DNA from: Sipunculus nudus
Taxonomy: Eukaryota > Annelida > Sipuncula > Golfingiida > Sipunculidae
Length of the DNA stretch: 64,000 nucleotides
Reading direction: 5' to 3'
NCBI GenBank assembly: GCA_026874595.1
Contig: CM049310.1
Span: 51,457,058-51,521,057, forward strand
The notes below the pieces were generated by a model that was not told where the DNA came from, made no database searches, and saw nothing but the letters and a program-made list of their open reading frames with translations. The position numbers and the translations under genes were made by a program. Of this stretch, positions 49,910-63,218 are shown in pieces. Numbering within the stretch: position 1 is the stretch's first letter; each line of letters begins with the position of its first letter.

Positions 49910-52900
49910 ATTTTGAACTTTTTACCGACAGTTCATGCATGTTTTTTGAACAGGTTTAAATATTGCATTGTTAAATCTCAAAATTTAATTATATATATGT
50001 ATATCTAATTTTATTATTTGAGGAAACTAGGACTATGGGTAGAGATGTTATTACCATGGTCTAAGGAAACCTTTCAGGAATGACTAAAATATAACGGAAA
50101 AAATACAATGTATGAATAAATATTTAGATACGTATATAAACAATTCTTTAAGCTATCGTTAAATTGCTTATCGTCCCCGTTTTCATCTTTTCTGATTTCT
50201 TAATTTCCTTTGTTTGGATTTTTTTTCACAACCAAGAAGGTCATGCAAAAATTCCCATTTAATATCTCGCTATGACTTCATAAAACAGATGTGATTGTAG
50301 AAAAGCACGTATTGACATATTATTTGCATTTCACCAATAGCCCCTCATTTTCATTTATTTATTTATACATACATTTTACCAGGATGGCCAATTCAGCATG
50401 TTCAGCTGTAAGATTGGTAAATTAACAATTTTTAACTATGGCCCCTGAGGATACGCTTACATCAGCAAACTAAATCAAAGCAAAGGACCCGAGCTTCCTT
50501 GTTGTGATGACACACACATACATACATACATATATACAAAACGTATATGTATAACCTCAGCGAATAGGTTATATCTGTTTGTTATAAAGCTATTTGTTAT
50601 CTGCAGCCAGTTTTAGAATAACGCATAATCTTTTGACGTCTTTTTTCAAATATAATTAAACTTAATACAAGGAAGACACATAAAATGTGTATTTAAACAA
50701 TAAATGTGTATTTAAAAGATACATGTACGTGTGCCCCTTATTATTGTAATTAAACGACATGTATCTGCAAAACCAACAAACTTATACAAAATCTACTTGT
50801 CTTCTTGGCTTTATCTCATGTGCGGGAGGAATGAGTACCATTCGGAATAATTTGGATACACATAGATAGCGGGAGGGTATTGTCATGGTGTATACGTAGC
50901 TGAACCACCGTTTTTTATTTCGATTATTTTATCTGTCTGTTTAATGGTGTGCAAATGAAACAACATTCTAGTAATTTTGAAATTAAACTGACGTCAGATG
51001 GAATGTCAGTTTATTATATTTGAGTCTGAGTGCATCCAAGATGGCGGAGGAATGCGCTTTTAAACTGCAATCTACTGTATAGCTGTATAGTCTGTGGTGT
51101 TACCTGTTTAGTATGAATGATAAACCGCATTTACGTGGAACCTCGGTATATATTTATCAAGGGTTTCAGAACTGCCCCATGAGCAAGCATCACCAATTTC
51201 ATTTGTTTTTCTTATATTTTACAAAAACTGGCCTGTGACCCTTGACTGGTATATATTCAGAAAGGAGAAAATATGATCTACATTATATATTGATATGATA
51301 GGGAAACGTTTGGTATTCCAATAACTTGATTTTATCTAGATTTTAAAATACATTAATATAAGGTATACCAGCATATCTGTAGGAGATAAACCTCTGTTCA
51401 CCCTGCTAAAATAAGGGGATAAACAATTTTTTTTACTTGGGGCGTTAAACTTTAAATATTATGATTTTATGATTATGATTGTAGTGAACGTTAATGCCGA
51501 AACGGCCGGAGTACAGCCTTAATTCACTTTTGTGAATCATTGAAATTTTACGTAACAAATTACATTTTCATGTTGGTTTTTTATATAAAATCTTTATATA
51601 AAAACACGTTTGTCTTTAGACCTGCCTGTATCAGCTTGTTCAAGTTGAGAATGTCCATAAAGCTTAATCGAACGACATAATGAATTTCTCATCTTTTCCT
51701 AAGTTAATTTGAGACTCATAATCTGTGACAGATATGCCCCCTTCACTCAACGATCACTTATATGTTTTTATCTTATATTAATAATAATGATTATATAAAT
51801 AATGATACCAATAATTAATAATAGTAATAATAATTTTAATAATAATGTTAATACTACTAAAATGGCAGTCTTTAGCAAAATTTTATTTTCAATTTTAAAA
51901 TCTATTCTAGGTATAATCAATTTTAAATTATTTCAATTTTAAATAATTTATAGTCTAATCATACGTCACAAATATTAAACCGCACTAAAACATAAATACA
52001 TTGCACAGTACCATGGTCTTTCTTTTGAAATAAACTTACTCCGTTGTATTTATCAACTATAACGTAATGTATTAATCCTTTCTAATTATTCATTTGATTA
52101 TGACGATACGTCAAAGGAAACCATTTATTATATTGTCTTGTAGTTACTCCTCTATTAATTATAATTGTAAAAACAAAAACATATTCCAAATCTCATTCTT
52201 TTTCATAAACTATAATTGCCTATGAAAAAAAAAATGGATTTTACATAAAATAAACCCAATTCCTGGAGAAATAACATTTTTTTATCTCTTTTTAAAAAGA
52301 ACAGGAAGTTGTGTGATTTGTTCAAAAAACAAACATCTATGAGCACGTTCAACTCGGCAGTGACGTCACACACGGAGAAATCCCCTGTCACTAAACATTC
52401 TAGATCTTATCCAAACCTTAGTATTTCTTACACTGTCAGTCCGATATTTTCGGGAAGGAATAAAAATAACAAGTATTGCTAGATTTAAGTCATTTCTAAA
52501 TTTTGCCTGTGCTATCGCATTTTGCACCAGCCAATCAAATCAGGGCCCAGTCTCTCGATGACATCTACCTGCACAAAACAAACGCACGTGCTATTACGTT
52601 TACCTAACCTAAAGAACTGTGGCAAGTCTCGCATATCACATAACATGACCCAGAGTAGGGCACCAGCATTATTACCTGTGTGCTTATAAAAGCCACTACA
52701 TGGCCTGCTAGAGCAAGCTATAGAGCAACTATAGTAGCTCGGGACATACACTTTTTATAAATATACTCCTTTTCCTTTAGTCTTGTTTTATATTTAAGTA
52801 TTTATGCATACATGTACATGGGACACATAAATAGGGACATGCCTGTTTATTTACCTATACATTATAATGAAAAAAACCCTGATCGTTTAAGGTATGATAT

Positions 52901-53578
52901 TTTGTTATAACCATTTCAGCCATGCATGCAAGCTATTGAACATATACAATAAGGATGTTGTACAATGGTCCCTGGTCTTGGTTGTGTTTGGACAATTAAT
53001 CATTCATGACTAGGTTTAAAGTCTGTGTTCATACAAAATTGCAGGGACTACTTTATGATGAGCACATGTGATACACATTTTGTTGGAAAACACTAGATGT
53101 TGTTGTTATATAAACTACCTTTTTAATTTCCTGCTGATAATTCAATTAAATTTATATTATTTTTTAGGTGCCCATTTCCCTACCTTATGAAAGGGAATAT
53201 ATGTGATTTCTGGCTTCCTCTGTGGATATATAAATGATGTTAGTGTAGTTTTGTTGTGACAAGTTCTTGCAAGACCTCCCAAAAGGATGTATGATCTTGT
53301 TAATCGACAACATGTTTGTAATCACAGCAAAGTTAAACTAGGGACCTGTTGGTCAGTCGATAGTTATCATTTAAATGTAACCTTTTTTTGGAAGATATTA
53401 AGAAACATGTTTGAAATCGAGAATAATATATTTCTAATGAAATTAAGCACTAACTATATGTTAAATCAACTGGCAGTTGATTACCTCTGGAGGAAGTAAC
53501 AATTGACAGAGATATAAGGAAATAACAATTTAAAGGATTTTTGATGACCTTGGCCTTGACCTTTGACAGTTTTTTTTC

Positions 53579-53716
53579 CCAAAACGCAAAATATTCAATA
53601 TTTAGATGTTAAATACTTAACTGATAGATTTCAAAAGCCATTGGCCTTTTTCCAAAACGCAAAATATTCAATATTTAGATGTTAAATACTTAACTGATAG
53701 ATTTCAAAAGCCATTG
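53579..53716. repeat. 73-bp direct tandem duplication, unit 3
   Basis: Same duplicated block, retained just right of the deletion that removed the LINE relic. Confidence 0.9.
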
Positions 53717-54235
53717 CTTGAAAATTGTGACCTGTAGTGTGTAATAGGTCAGACAGATCAACAAGGCTATTGACGAAATTAACAACAACTGACAAACAGA
53801 CAGGTATTCTGATATAAGTGACGCAAGGTCAACAAAGGTTGATCATACCATGATATTGGGAATTGAAAAACGAACAAAATGAGGAAAAAAATGAGGTTGA
53901 TGCGACAATTTTTTAAAATTATGACAAATTATGAGGAAATAAGGTTTCGTGGTTTTTTTATAGCCTTGTTCTGGACCTTTTACCTATTTTGACCAAAAAC
54001 AATAGGGCACCTAGAATTTTGGTTGTCCATCATCCCTGAAACTTTCAAGGTGAAATTGTGGCCAGGAGAGTAAGCCTTATAAATCACTAATACTCTGCTA
54101 GTTTCATATCATTTACAGAAGCAGGTATTCCATCTTTCAAATGTTTGTTAGGTTTTGAATTTCTTTTGTCGAGACTTTGATTTATGTAAATAAAATGAAA
54201 AAAATTTCACAGATCTTGGTTCCGATATGTATCTT

Positions 54236-54254
54236 CTTTCTCTCTCTCTGTCTC

Positions 54255-54319
<65 letters not shown>

Positions 54320-54320
54320 G
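54236..54320. repeat. (CT)n microsatellite, unit 3
   Basis: Longest CT tract, interrupted twice by GT, beyond the 3' end of gene 4. Confidence 0.92.
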
Positions 54321-54566
54321 AAAGATTGTCCAGTAGATTCATTACAGGGATATATTTGGGGAGAGGTGCAAAACGTAGTAATGGACAGGCGTGGTTAATC
54401 GATTCCCCCGCTCTGTGGATGCAAAGTTACTCCTCAATGCCACCATGGGTGGTTATAGGACTGCCCAAATACCAGGAGAGGAGGAATTGTATATTCCACT
54501 ATACTTGAGCAATTAATATAGTATCATTCACTTAATATGAACGAGGTAAAAAATTCAAATGCTCGC

Positions 54567-54572
54567 TTTATT
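54567..54572 (-). promoter_or_regulatory. Polyadenylation signal of gene 4
   Basis: Minus-strand AATAAA, 41 bases beyond the stop codon at 54613-54615. The base composition around it is slightly different from the other copies (TTGAAATAAAGCG). Confidence 0.7.
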
Positions 54573-54612
54573 TCAAATGATACTTTGGCCCCAACCGGGC
54601 TTGCAGAAAGTC

Positions 54613-56565
54613 TCAGCGGAGGTTCTCAACTTCCTTGAAGATGTCGTCGATGTTCTCTCTTTCCATCTCCTCTCGCACTGGGTGCTTGTCCAGGATCTTG
54701 TGCACTTCTGCAAATAGAAAGTAATGTTATATAGTTCATTGCAAAGTCCCATTTAATCGCAGTACAAAAGTCCGGAGAAATGTAAGCTACATTTATTTTG
54801 TCCCATTCATGTTTTTGACCACATGTGAAGTCAGGTGTACCCCGGAACAGTGTCCATTTACATGGTTATGCCAAAATTTGTTCTTGAAAAGAGTTTTATA
54901 CCCCATGATTAAAAATCTCCATCACTCCATGTAACTCCTGCATATGTCTAAAAAATTTCAAGGTTGATAATTCATTTATATTTGCACAAACAAATTTCTG
55001 GCCCGCATATTTTATATGTATCGATCTTCCTTGCAACCTTTTCTTGTCCCCTGACTGCTATTTCGTAAGGTTTTATACATATCCATAGAATAGAAGGAAA
55101 TCTCCAGAACGAAGGGTATTCCAGACAAATGACACTGGGCGAGTTCCTGTAACCAAGATTTGTGTGCTAACTTTTGGTTTTATTCTAAAATCTATAACTA
55201 CGAGAGACGGCACGTGTAATCTGTTATAAGTTTCACCTCCTCAAACTACTGATACGGATTTCACACTCTTTTAAATATACGAATGAAATAATTTCCTAAG
55301 TTACATTATGTTCCAGACATGAATCAGATCCATGATTATTCTTATGTTAATTTGGATCACAGAAACACTCATATCGTAATTAGAATGAATAGAGAATCAT
55401 ATTTATCTAATATATTATGTTCAAATGCATAATGTAGGAATGTATAACTTTATATTATTACTTTTGACATAGAATGATGTTACATTATGTTCAAAATGAA
55501 GGTTAGGTACATGCCTTTTCTAACTTCTAATACTTCTTGGTCGTCCATGTCGTGCAGGGCTTCCAGCAGTTGCGAGTAGTCATCCAACGATCTTTTGGCC
55601 AGACCCAAAGTTTTCTTAAGGTAATCCACAAGACTGGATACCATGGCTGATATGGACCTGTTATTAAAATTGACATTTCTATTTAAAATTAGCTTTTATC
55701 TCACCAAATATGGAAGACATTGACATAGACCTCCGTGTGAAAAACTTCGTACCAACGGTTTTACAGACATATTGACCCCCACATGTTCTTTATGTGCATT
55801 AGGCTGCGGTGGTTTACACCATTAAGCATTAATGATGAATCAATACCGCAATCTCGTCTAAATTATTCAAAATTTATTCATTAGCGGTTACGCTGGTGTC
55901 TATTTGTTTTCTTTCTCACACTTTATAGGATTGCGCTGAAAATTCTAAACCGAACAGGATTAATTTTACATGGGCCTAAAAAAGCTGCTCCGGATGAAGA
56001 GACGAATCTACAATAATAATTATAAAAATTGTAATATAGATTAGTGTGAAAAACAAGTATTCTATTAGATACTGAAGACCGCTTTGTTATCATTAAAGTA
56101 TAGTAAAAGAAATACGTTTGATCAGGGAGGGTTAAGATAGCGTTAAATTATATAGCCTAATGTCCTTACTGCAATTTGACTTCAAAGTCAAATGTTGTGG
56201 GCGGACGTCGAAGGAAACTGACAGTGATGCTTGCATCAAAGTGTCCTTTCGTAGCCATACCCAGTTTTACATCAAAGTAGATTCTTCTGATGTCAACTAA
56301 ACCGTCAAGACCAAGGGACGCGATCTTCTGCGAAATCATGGTTCCGAAGCGATTGGCCAGTTTCACTCCTTCCAAGACACCATTTGCGGCGTCTAAAGAT
56401 TTCCTTTAACATGCCACCAAATACACGATGTATAACATGTCCAATTGTGGTGCGTATTCAGAAACGTATAAAAATTTGAAACTGTGCAGCTATTGCTAAA
56501 TCTACGTTTCCAACATTTATATTTTCACCACTTCAGTAAAGTGATGCAAAATGTATATTCTGGAG

Positions 56566-56633
<68 letters not shown>

Positions 56634-58137
56634 GCTACATTATTTCATTGAATTAGTATAAGTTACCAAGTGAACCGAATACGGTATGCTTATATCAGCC
56701 AACTTAATTTGTTTATGATCGAAAACTGTCCTTTTTGTTTGAGATATTGCCGAAATATTTTGTCGGTCCACTTGGCTACCGGACCATTTTGTATCGGTCC
56801 AGAGATCCTTAACCAATCTGTATAGGACTGTGTCATCTTGTTGAATCATCCGATTCAAGAAAATCTATGCATATAAATATTATATCTAAACTGGTATTAC
56901 TTTTTCATTTTATTCTTAACGAATGATTTCTATTGCATTTAATATTTAAAAAGGCCAAAAAGGGGCAGCAACGTCTATATATGAGTAAATCTTCTACATT
57001 TTGGGATACACATTCTGAATTATAATGGAAATGCATGATTATTTAACTCAATGTTGTAAAACTATATAAATTGGGTAGTGCCATGATAATAAATTAAGAT
57101 ACATCTAGTTTTAATAGTGTATTAAATGCATATTTTATTTCACCAACCTGGACTTGTCCACGACGAACTTAGCAGCAGAGAGAGCGGCATTAGCATGGTC
57201 CAAAGTTACTTTGGACTTATCCACCACCACCTGTGCTGCCTGGAGGATAGCAACTGCTGCATCGAGGAAACCTTTACTATTATCAACCACCTTTTGAGCA
57301 ACAGTCAAAGCCGTATTTGCCGCATGAAGGGTAATCTTACTGGCTTCCACGATCGCCTGCAGACCCTAGATGAGTTAATACGGAAAGTGATTTGCATTAT
57401 TATATGAATATATTGACTTTAAGACGAGCTTTGAAGAAGAATCCTCTAAGCTTCAGCCTGTTACGTTCTGCCTTGTGCTGCCAATCACTGGATACACTAG
57501 CTACAGGATGTACCGCTTGACCCCCAGTGTGCAAACGCTACGGGGGAGTACGATGAGAATTCACCTAACGGATCGTTGGACAGTGCCGTTCGAATAAATT
57601 CTGGCACATATTCCTTGGGTAGCGTGAAGACCTCAAATACACCCTATAAAATTATCAAATACCGGTAATCATATTGCATTTGGACCAACATAACTGCCGA
57701 AAGAACAGTATGTCCTAATGCATGGGCATTCTGCAGAGGTCCCTGCGGAGAAGATTTTTGCTAGTATATTTTATGCAGATTAATGATTAATAAAGTTTAT
57801 AGTATTTACATACGTCAAGGAGGACCAACAGAATTCGCTTAGTTTTAAGGATTCTAATTCATATTTACAAGCTTTTATTGATTAGCGATCCGGCAAACAA
57901 AAGGCTAAAACACTTACTGTATTACCATATCCACATAATATGAAGGTCTTAATAAAATTGTTTAGATTACGTATGAACAGCTGGGTATTGACAGTACCAC
58001 AGACCGTGTGTGTTTGTTTGTGTGTGTTTGCGGGTGTCCATTGTTATAAAAGATTTCTCACCTTCAATCCGGCAAGGCACAATTGTCTTGCGACCCATAT
58101 GGGTGCGCACTTGATTTCACCTGGAAGACGTGAAATA

Positions 58138-58168
<31 letters not shown>

Positions 58169-61100
58169 TAGGGTCTCGTAATCAATTTGACTCTCAAGAC
58201 TAAAGAAACCCCTGATCGATAACAATTCAATTTTGTGTCATTCTCCTTGACGGCTTACTTTTCTGTTTTTGCTGGAGTCACAAAAGATGGACTTTTTCCA
58301 ATCTCTTTTATTTTCTAAAACGTCTTGTGTTAAGTATTTCATTCTATTTAATCGCACATTTCTTTTTTCATTCTGACGTTTGATAAATATCTGAGTGGTA
58401 TTGCGCAATTACTGATGACTGAAACTTACCAGATTTTTCAGGGATTATAAAACGATGTACCTGCAGGTTTTATATAGTTGAGAAGGCAATGATCTTTTGG
58501 GTAGGACCATACTTTTTTGGAGCTAGACATTGTTTTTTAGGGTTATAGTTAATCATAAACTATACCAGTCTGTTGCAAACATTCCCGCTCTGAAGTTACT
58601 TGTACACATCCAGCCAAAAAGTATAGTTAAAGGTACTGTATGACCTTTGAGCAGGTTTACCGATGGCCGTGATTATGAAATTTGCCTTAGGCATTATACT
58701 TGCTAATCAAGGCGCTAGGCCATATATAGGGGTAAACTAAAGAATAGCAGTCATTTAGACATAAACATGAATATCTGATAATACATTTAAGGTCGTGTTG
58801 ATGATAGAAACTTCAACTGCTGGTTCTGTTTGGTCTTCTTTTTCTCAACGAAATGAGTTAGCCGCTCGGATATGGCAAAATTCCAATGAATGTGGATTCG
58901 AATTCATTAACACGCATAAACGTGAGACATAGCCCGTAATTGCTAAGGCGTTAATATATATAAATATGATGGACGTCAAAATGGTTTTTCGAATATTCAA
59001 CTAAAAGTTTTGTTCTGTACTATGACTGAGTCGGGCTCTGACTGTAACATATGTAAGAAATGTTACTCGTGACCATGACAAGTGAAGGGCATGAGATCTA
59101 TTGTTTTTCCTAGCCCTTCAAAAATATAAAACTAATACCCTCAAATAGGCTTAATTTCCTTCATGCAACAAATAGTTGCCACAGACATTTCCTTACGGCA
59201 TCAGACTTACGTCCAAACTCGTTGGGATTCCATCCTCTCCTTACACGTTTTTTAAGGAAAAACTGCTGCGCCTGACTGTCATCCATAAAGGCATTGGCAT
59301 CTCTTCCTGCAAAGTGTCGGTATACGATTATTTTTAAAGTCTATATCAGGGCATATTACTTTCCAAATCTAGTTGACGATGCATGTATTATGCTAAGAAT
59401 CCGGTAACATACACACACTGTGTGAATGTCATGATAATTTAACTGAAACAAATAGTAAACGCATATATAGGCAGTGTGGGCCATAAAATGATCCTCTAAT
59501 TTTCAACCCAACATACAAGCGGGCCAAATAATAAAGGCCCATCTCATCGTTGCACAAGTTAACATTTATACACGAATCAAGCAAAATATAGCAAAACAAG
59601 AAAAATAAGTACACAAGTAATACTAGATATAACCTGACACGAAGAATGACGGACATAAAAATATCGCGATAAATAGAAAGTAGATGGGTGGGTCACCGGG
59701 GGGGACGGCTCTTCCTGAATAGCTACGGGTTGCTAGGTCTGCACGATTTCAGTTCTAAGCCTTAACATTAATATAGTTCTTTAATTTACATATAAAATTT
59801 CATATCATCAGAACTTCAGAAAGACTATGGATTTTCCCAGTTTCGGACTGTTTCATATGGGTTAGCAAGTTTTAATGTAGCAACGTGCCATTAAATGAGA
59901 TTTGTGATTTGTACTTACTTCGTCGGCAGGTAGGACAGTTACTCTCCTTCCTTTTGAGTGTGTTCACTGCTGAATCAAATTTGGATTTCGCAGCGTTCAC
60001 AGCGTTCTTCTTCGATTCAAGTGTCCGTATTGCATCGTCAAATTTTGTCTTCTCACTGTTTACTTTGCTTTTGGCGGATTCAAGTGAATAGATAGCTTGA
60101 TCAAATTGAGATTTAGCTCCGTTTACTTTTGTCTGGGCATCTGTGAGTTTATTCACTGCCGAGTCAAATGCTTTATTTGCTGACATCACCTTTGCCTGCG
60201 CATCACCTATTGCTGCATCAGCTGCTTTTCTATAATTATCAAGTGATTCCTTTACCTTAGTGTGGAGCTCCTGGAACAACTGCTGACGGAATTCTCCCGT
60301 GACTTGGAACTCTGCCTTCTTCAGGTCTGCATATTGCGCCCGCATATCTAATGCGGCATCAAAGAGGCCAAGGAATTTGCCCTCCATTTTAAAGTGAGCA
60401 CCTTTTGTGTCAATGGTGAGATTGCCGTATCTAGACATGCCGAGGACCTGAAGGTCACCCTCAACCATGATAGCAGCTTGCTTGGCCTTCCAACGGAGAT
60501 CTACATATACACGTGGTCCAAGTCCACGTGAACCAGAAAGCTGAATCAATCCATTCCCGATGTTAAAGGGTGACACACGAACATCAACAAAAATACCGTT
60601 AGTATCTAGAGCAATATCAGCATCTAATCTGAAAAACAAAATTTCCAACGTTCCCTTTAGGAACAGGCCTTGAGGGATTGAGACTCCATTTGGTAAAGTC
60701 CTCTCGACAACTGAGTAGGATGCGACAATTCCGTTAGGAAATCCCATATCTGAAATCGCTTTGGGTATAGAAACAGAAGCAGCAAATGCCTTTAACATAC
60801 CACTGATCGTCATCGTGTTTATATTCCCTAAGAAGTAATTGTTCATTGGGTTAACTCGGTCAATACCAAAGTAGGCCTTAGCTTCTATGGGAGTAGCATC
60901 TGGGTTGTCTAATAAACCAATGCGCACGTTTGCACCCATTTCCAATGCAGTTACACCCAAAGGATCAGGAAGTACGGCAATGCTAAAATGCATATCACCA
61001 ACACTCAGTATAGGGATACCAAATGGTTTTTCCCACATTCCCTGTGAATGCATCGCCAACTCTATGCCACTCTGAGAGAAACCAAATGACCCAGTGAAAG

Positions 61101-63218
61101 TAAGAGGTGGATTATCCAACACAAGGGTCCCTTTAAGAGCCACGGCGTTGCTTGAAGGACCAAGTTCAACTTCAAAGCCAACTTCCTCAATAGCAGCACC
61201 TGCGATCAGATTGATACGGCTAGGGACAGTGGCAGAGAGTTTGATGCTATTGGATTGAAGTTTTCCCCCGATGACAAATGTCGCATTTTCTCCTAAGATT
61301 CTTTTGGTTGTTCTGCATAAATTGTCACAGGGATCGGGGAAAGCAAAAACTCCGCCAAACTCAATACCTTGTGTTATTTCAATCTCTTTCAGGCCATCAG
61401 ATGTAAACTGCATGTGTTCCACATCTTCTGGGACTGATCCTGAAGACATGATTAAAGAGGGTTTAATGTTATCTAGGATGTGAATTCCTGGGATTTTGCC
61501 GAGGTCCACTTTTCCAGCCGTCATTTTCTTGACAATATCAATTATACTAACTTCTCCCATGACAAGCCCAGCTGCAACAACATTTGTGCCACCGACGCTA
61601 CCCATTACTAGCTCGACTCTATTTGCTGTCCACCCACCTATTTTCGCTGTACCTGCCAGGTTCAGAACCTTGTCGGTCCCCAAATAAATTTTCATGTGTG
61701 GATTTATAACTGAAAAAGTGGACATTCCAATACTTTTTATAACAGACTCAAGAGGCCCTGAAGGAAGAAATGAGAGCGCAAACTTTTCAATCACTTTCCC
61801 GACAGGTATGTTAAATTTGGGACTTGCCTCGGCTATGAATGCCTTCTCACCAACTGGTTTAGATATTGTCAAGGGGATGCTCATGTCGCCTATATTCCAA
61901 ACTGATGACATATCAACTCCGAAATCGGTGCCTGCCCCTGATAACGTAACATGGAAGGTCATTTCGACAGATGACAGTACTACAGCATTAGGGATAATGG
62001 TTATTGGGCCTGGGGATCTTACCGGGATGGAGACAGATTTATTTAGGGCATTCACTAAAATGTCGACGATTTCCCAGTTAAAGATGGTATCTAGATTCAA
62101 GCTACTTGGAAGATTTATGCTTGCGAGCTGTTGTTTAAATTTGGAGAATATATCATTAAGCTTCAAACCGCCACCCTGTGGGAGGTTGAAGGTTAAATGT
62201 TTAGGTTTGACCAGGCGGATACTGACTGTATGTGTTTCTCCTGCAGCATTTGCGTCAAACTGGATAGTTGTCCCATGTACAATCTCTCCCATTTCTTGAA
62301 GAGTGGCCTCCGGATACTCAAGGGCAGGCGTCAGGTTTTTATTTGCATACCTGAAGGAGAATCCACTGACAGACAATGTGTCAAACAAAGGGACCACTGA
62401 AATATCAACATCAGTAATTGTATCTACCACTTCAGGCAACGACAGGGTTTTCGAGCTGAAACCTGCTACATCAAAGTAGCTCACCCAACCTTGTGTCGTA
62501 TTTTTTTTGGTAAATGTAATAAAGACCTGTGGATCACCAAGCTTTGTTGACTGAACAGTAAAACCAAGGCGGATTACTTTGGTGGTGTTTGAGAATTCGC
62601 CCACCATACTGACTTCAGATAGCTGGACTTTGCCAAACTTGAGGGTCTGCAGGACTGAGGAAAGTTGACTGCCACCTATGAATGGGTTATTAGCAAGCTG
62701 TGCGACAGAGACACTGTTGGTGACTAGATCCCCGTTTAGAGTAAAAACCTTGGTTTCGTCGATTGATGCGGTGAATGAATATTTGTTTGGGCCAAATGTT
62801 ACTACACCTGAAGATGTCAAGGTGTAGGACTTGTCGGCTCCGTTATATATTATAACTAGAGTAGTGCCTGGGTCTACCTGGAGGGCTTCATCGACGAGAG
62901 CGTACTTGTTGTCATTCTGCATTGACAGAGTTATCTCTTTAGCGCATACATCCAAGTCCACACCGGTCATGTACGTGTTGCTTGGTATGACCTTTCTGGC
63001 CAACAGACTCAGTGGACTGTCTGCTCCGAAGGATTTTGCTACAGCTACTTGAGGTGTAAAGCATTTCGGGGGATTTGGGGCGAAGTTGAAATCGCAGTCA
63101 TTCGGAGAGGTCACGATGATAGAACATTTATCTGTTATTTTGTACTTGCCAAGCAAGAGTTCCTTAAGACCGCTCTTAGCGGTCGAAAAAATATCATCAG
63201 CCGTAGGGAGATTCAGGT
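54613..63218 (-). CDS. Gene 4: diverged/chimeric copy, first exon off window
   Basis: Exons 59919-63218 (large), 59211-59306, 58062-58120, 57148-57356, 56170-56403, 55515-55657 and 54613-54707 (TGA included). The large exon is 3,300 nt, one codon shorter (NKNLTPAL for NKNLLAPAL). The signal-peptide exon would fall near or beyond 64100 if intron 1 keeps the roughly 0.9-kb length seen elsewhere. The amino-terminal two-thirds of the large exon differs from genes 1-3 at many positions but stays open, while everything downstream of about 60690 is almost identical to gene 1. The open frame and conserved cysteines argue for a working paralog whose 3' part was replaced by, or donated to, the other copies. 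Confidence 0.83.
56567..56630. repeat. (TA)n microsatellite in intron 5 of gene 4
   Basis: Longest of the three TA tracts. Confidence 0.92.
58132..58171. repeat. (AAT)n microsatellite, unit 4
   Basis: Same position relative to gene 4 exon 4; intermediate length. Confidence 0.9.
59919..63218 (-). CDS. Gene 4 exon 2, diverged large exon
   Basis: 3,300 nt, acceptor CATCTTTCAG and donor GTAAGT. The four N-terminal cysteines, the sequon pattern and motifs such as FGVDMSSVWNIGDMSIPLT are kept despite divergence. The last roughly 250 codons match gene 1 at the protein level. The frame extends 18 codons upstream of the acceptor to an in-frame ATG with a hydrophobic run (MYIIFLACSVNLLCIHLS), paralleling genes 1-3 despite different nucleotides. 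Confidence 0.94.

Larger units (their letters stand above)
38801..56749. repeat. Tandem unit 3, shortened
   Basis: The landmark recurs at 38801. About 1.7 kb shorter than unit 2 because the LINE region is missing at about 53500. Otherwise it is collinear and nearly identical to unit 2. Confidence 0.95.
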
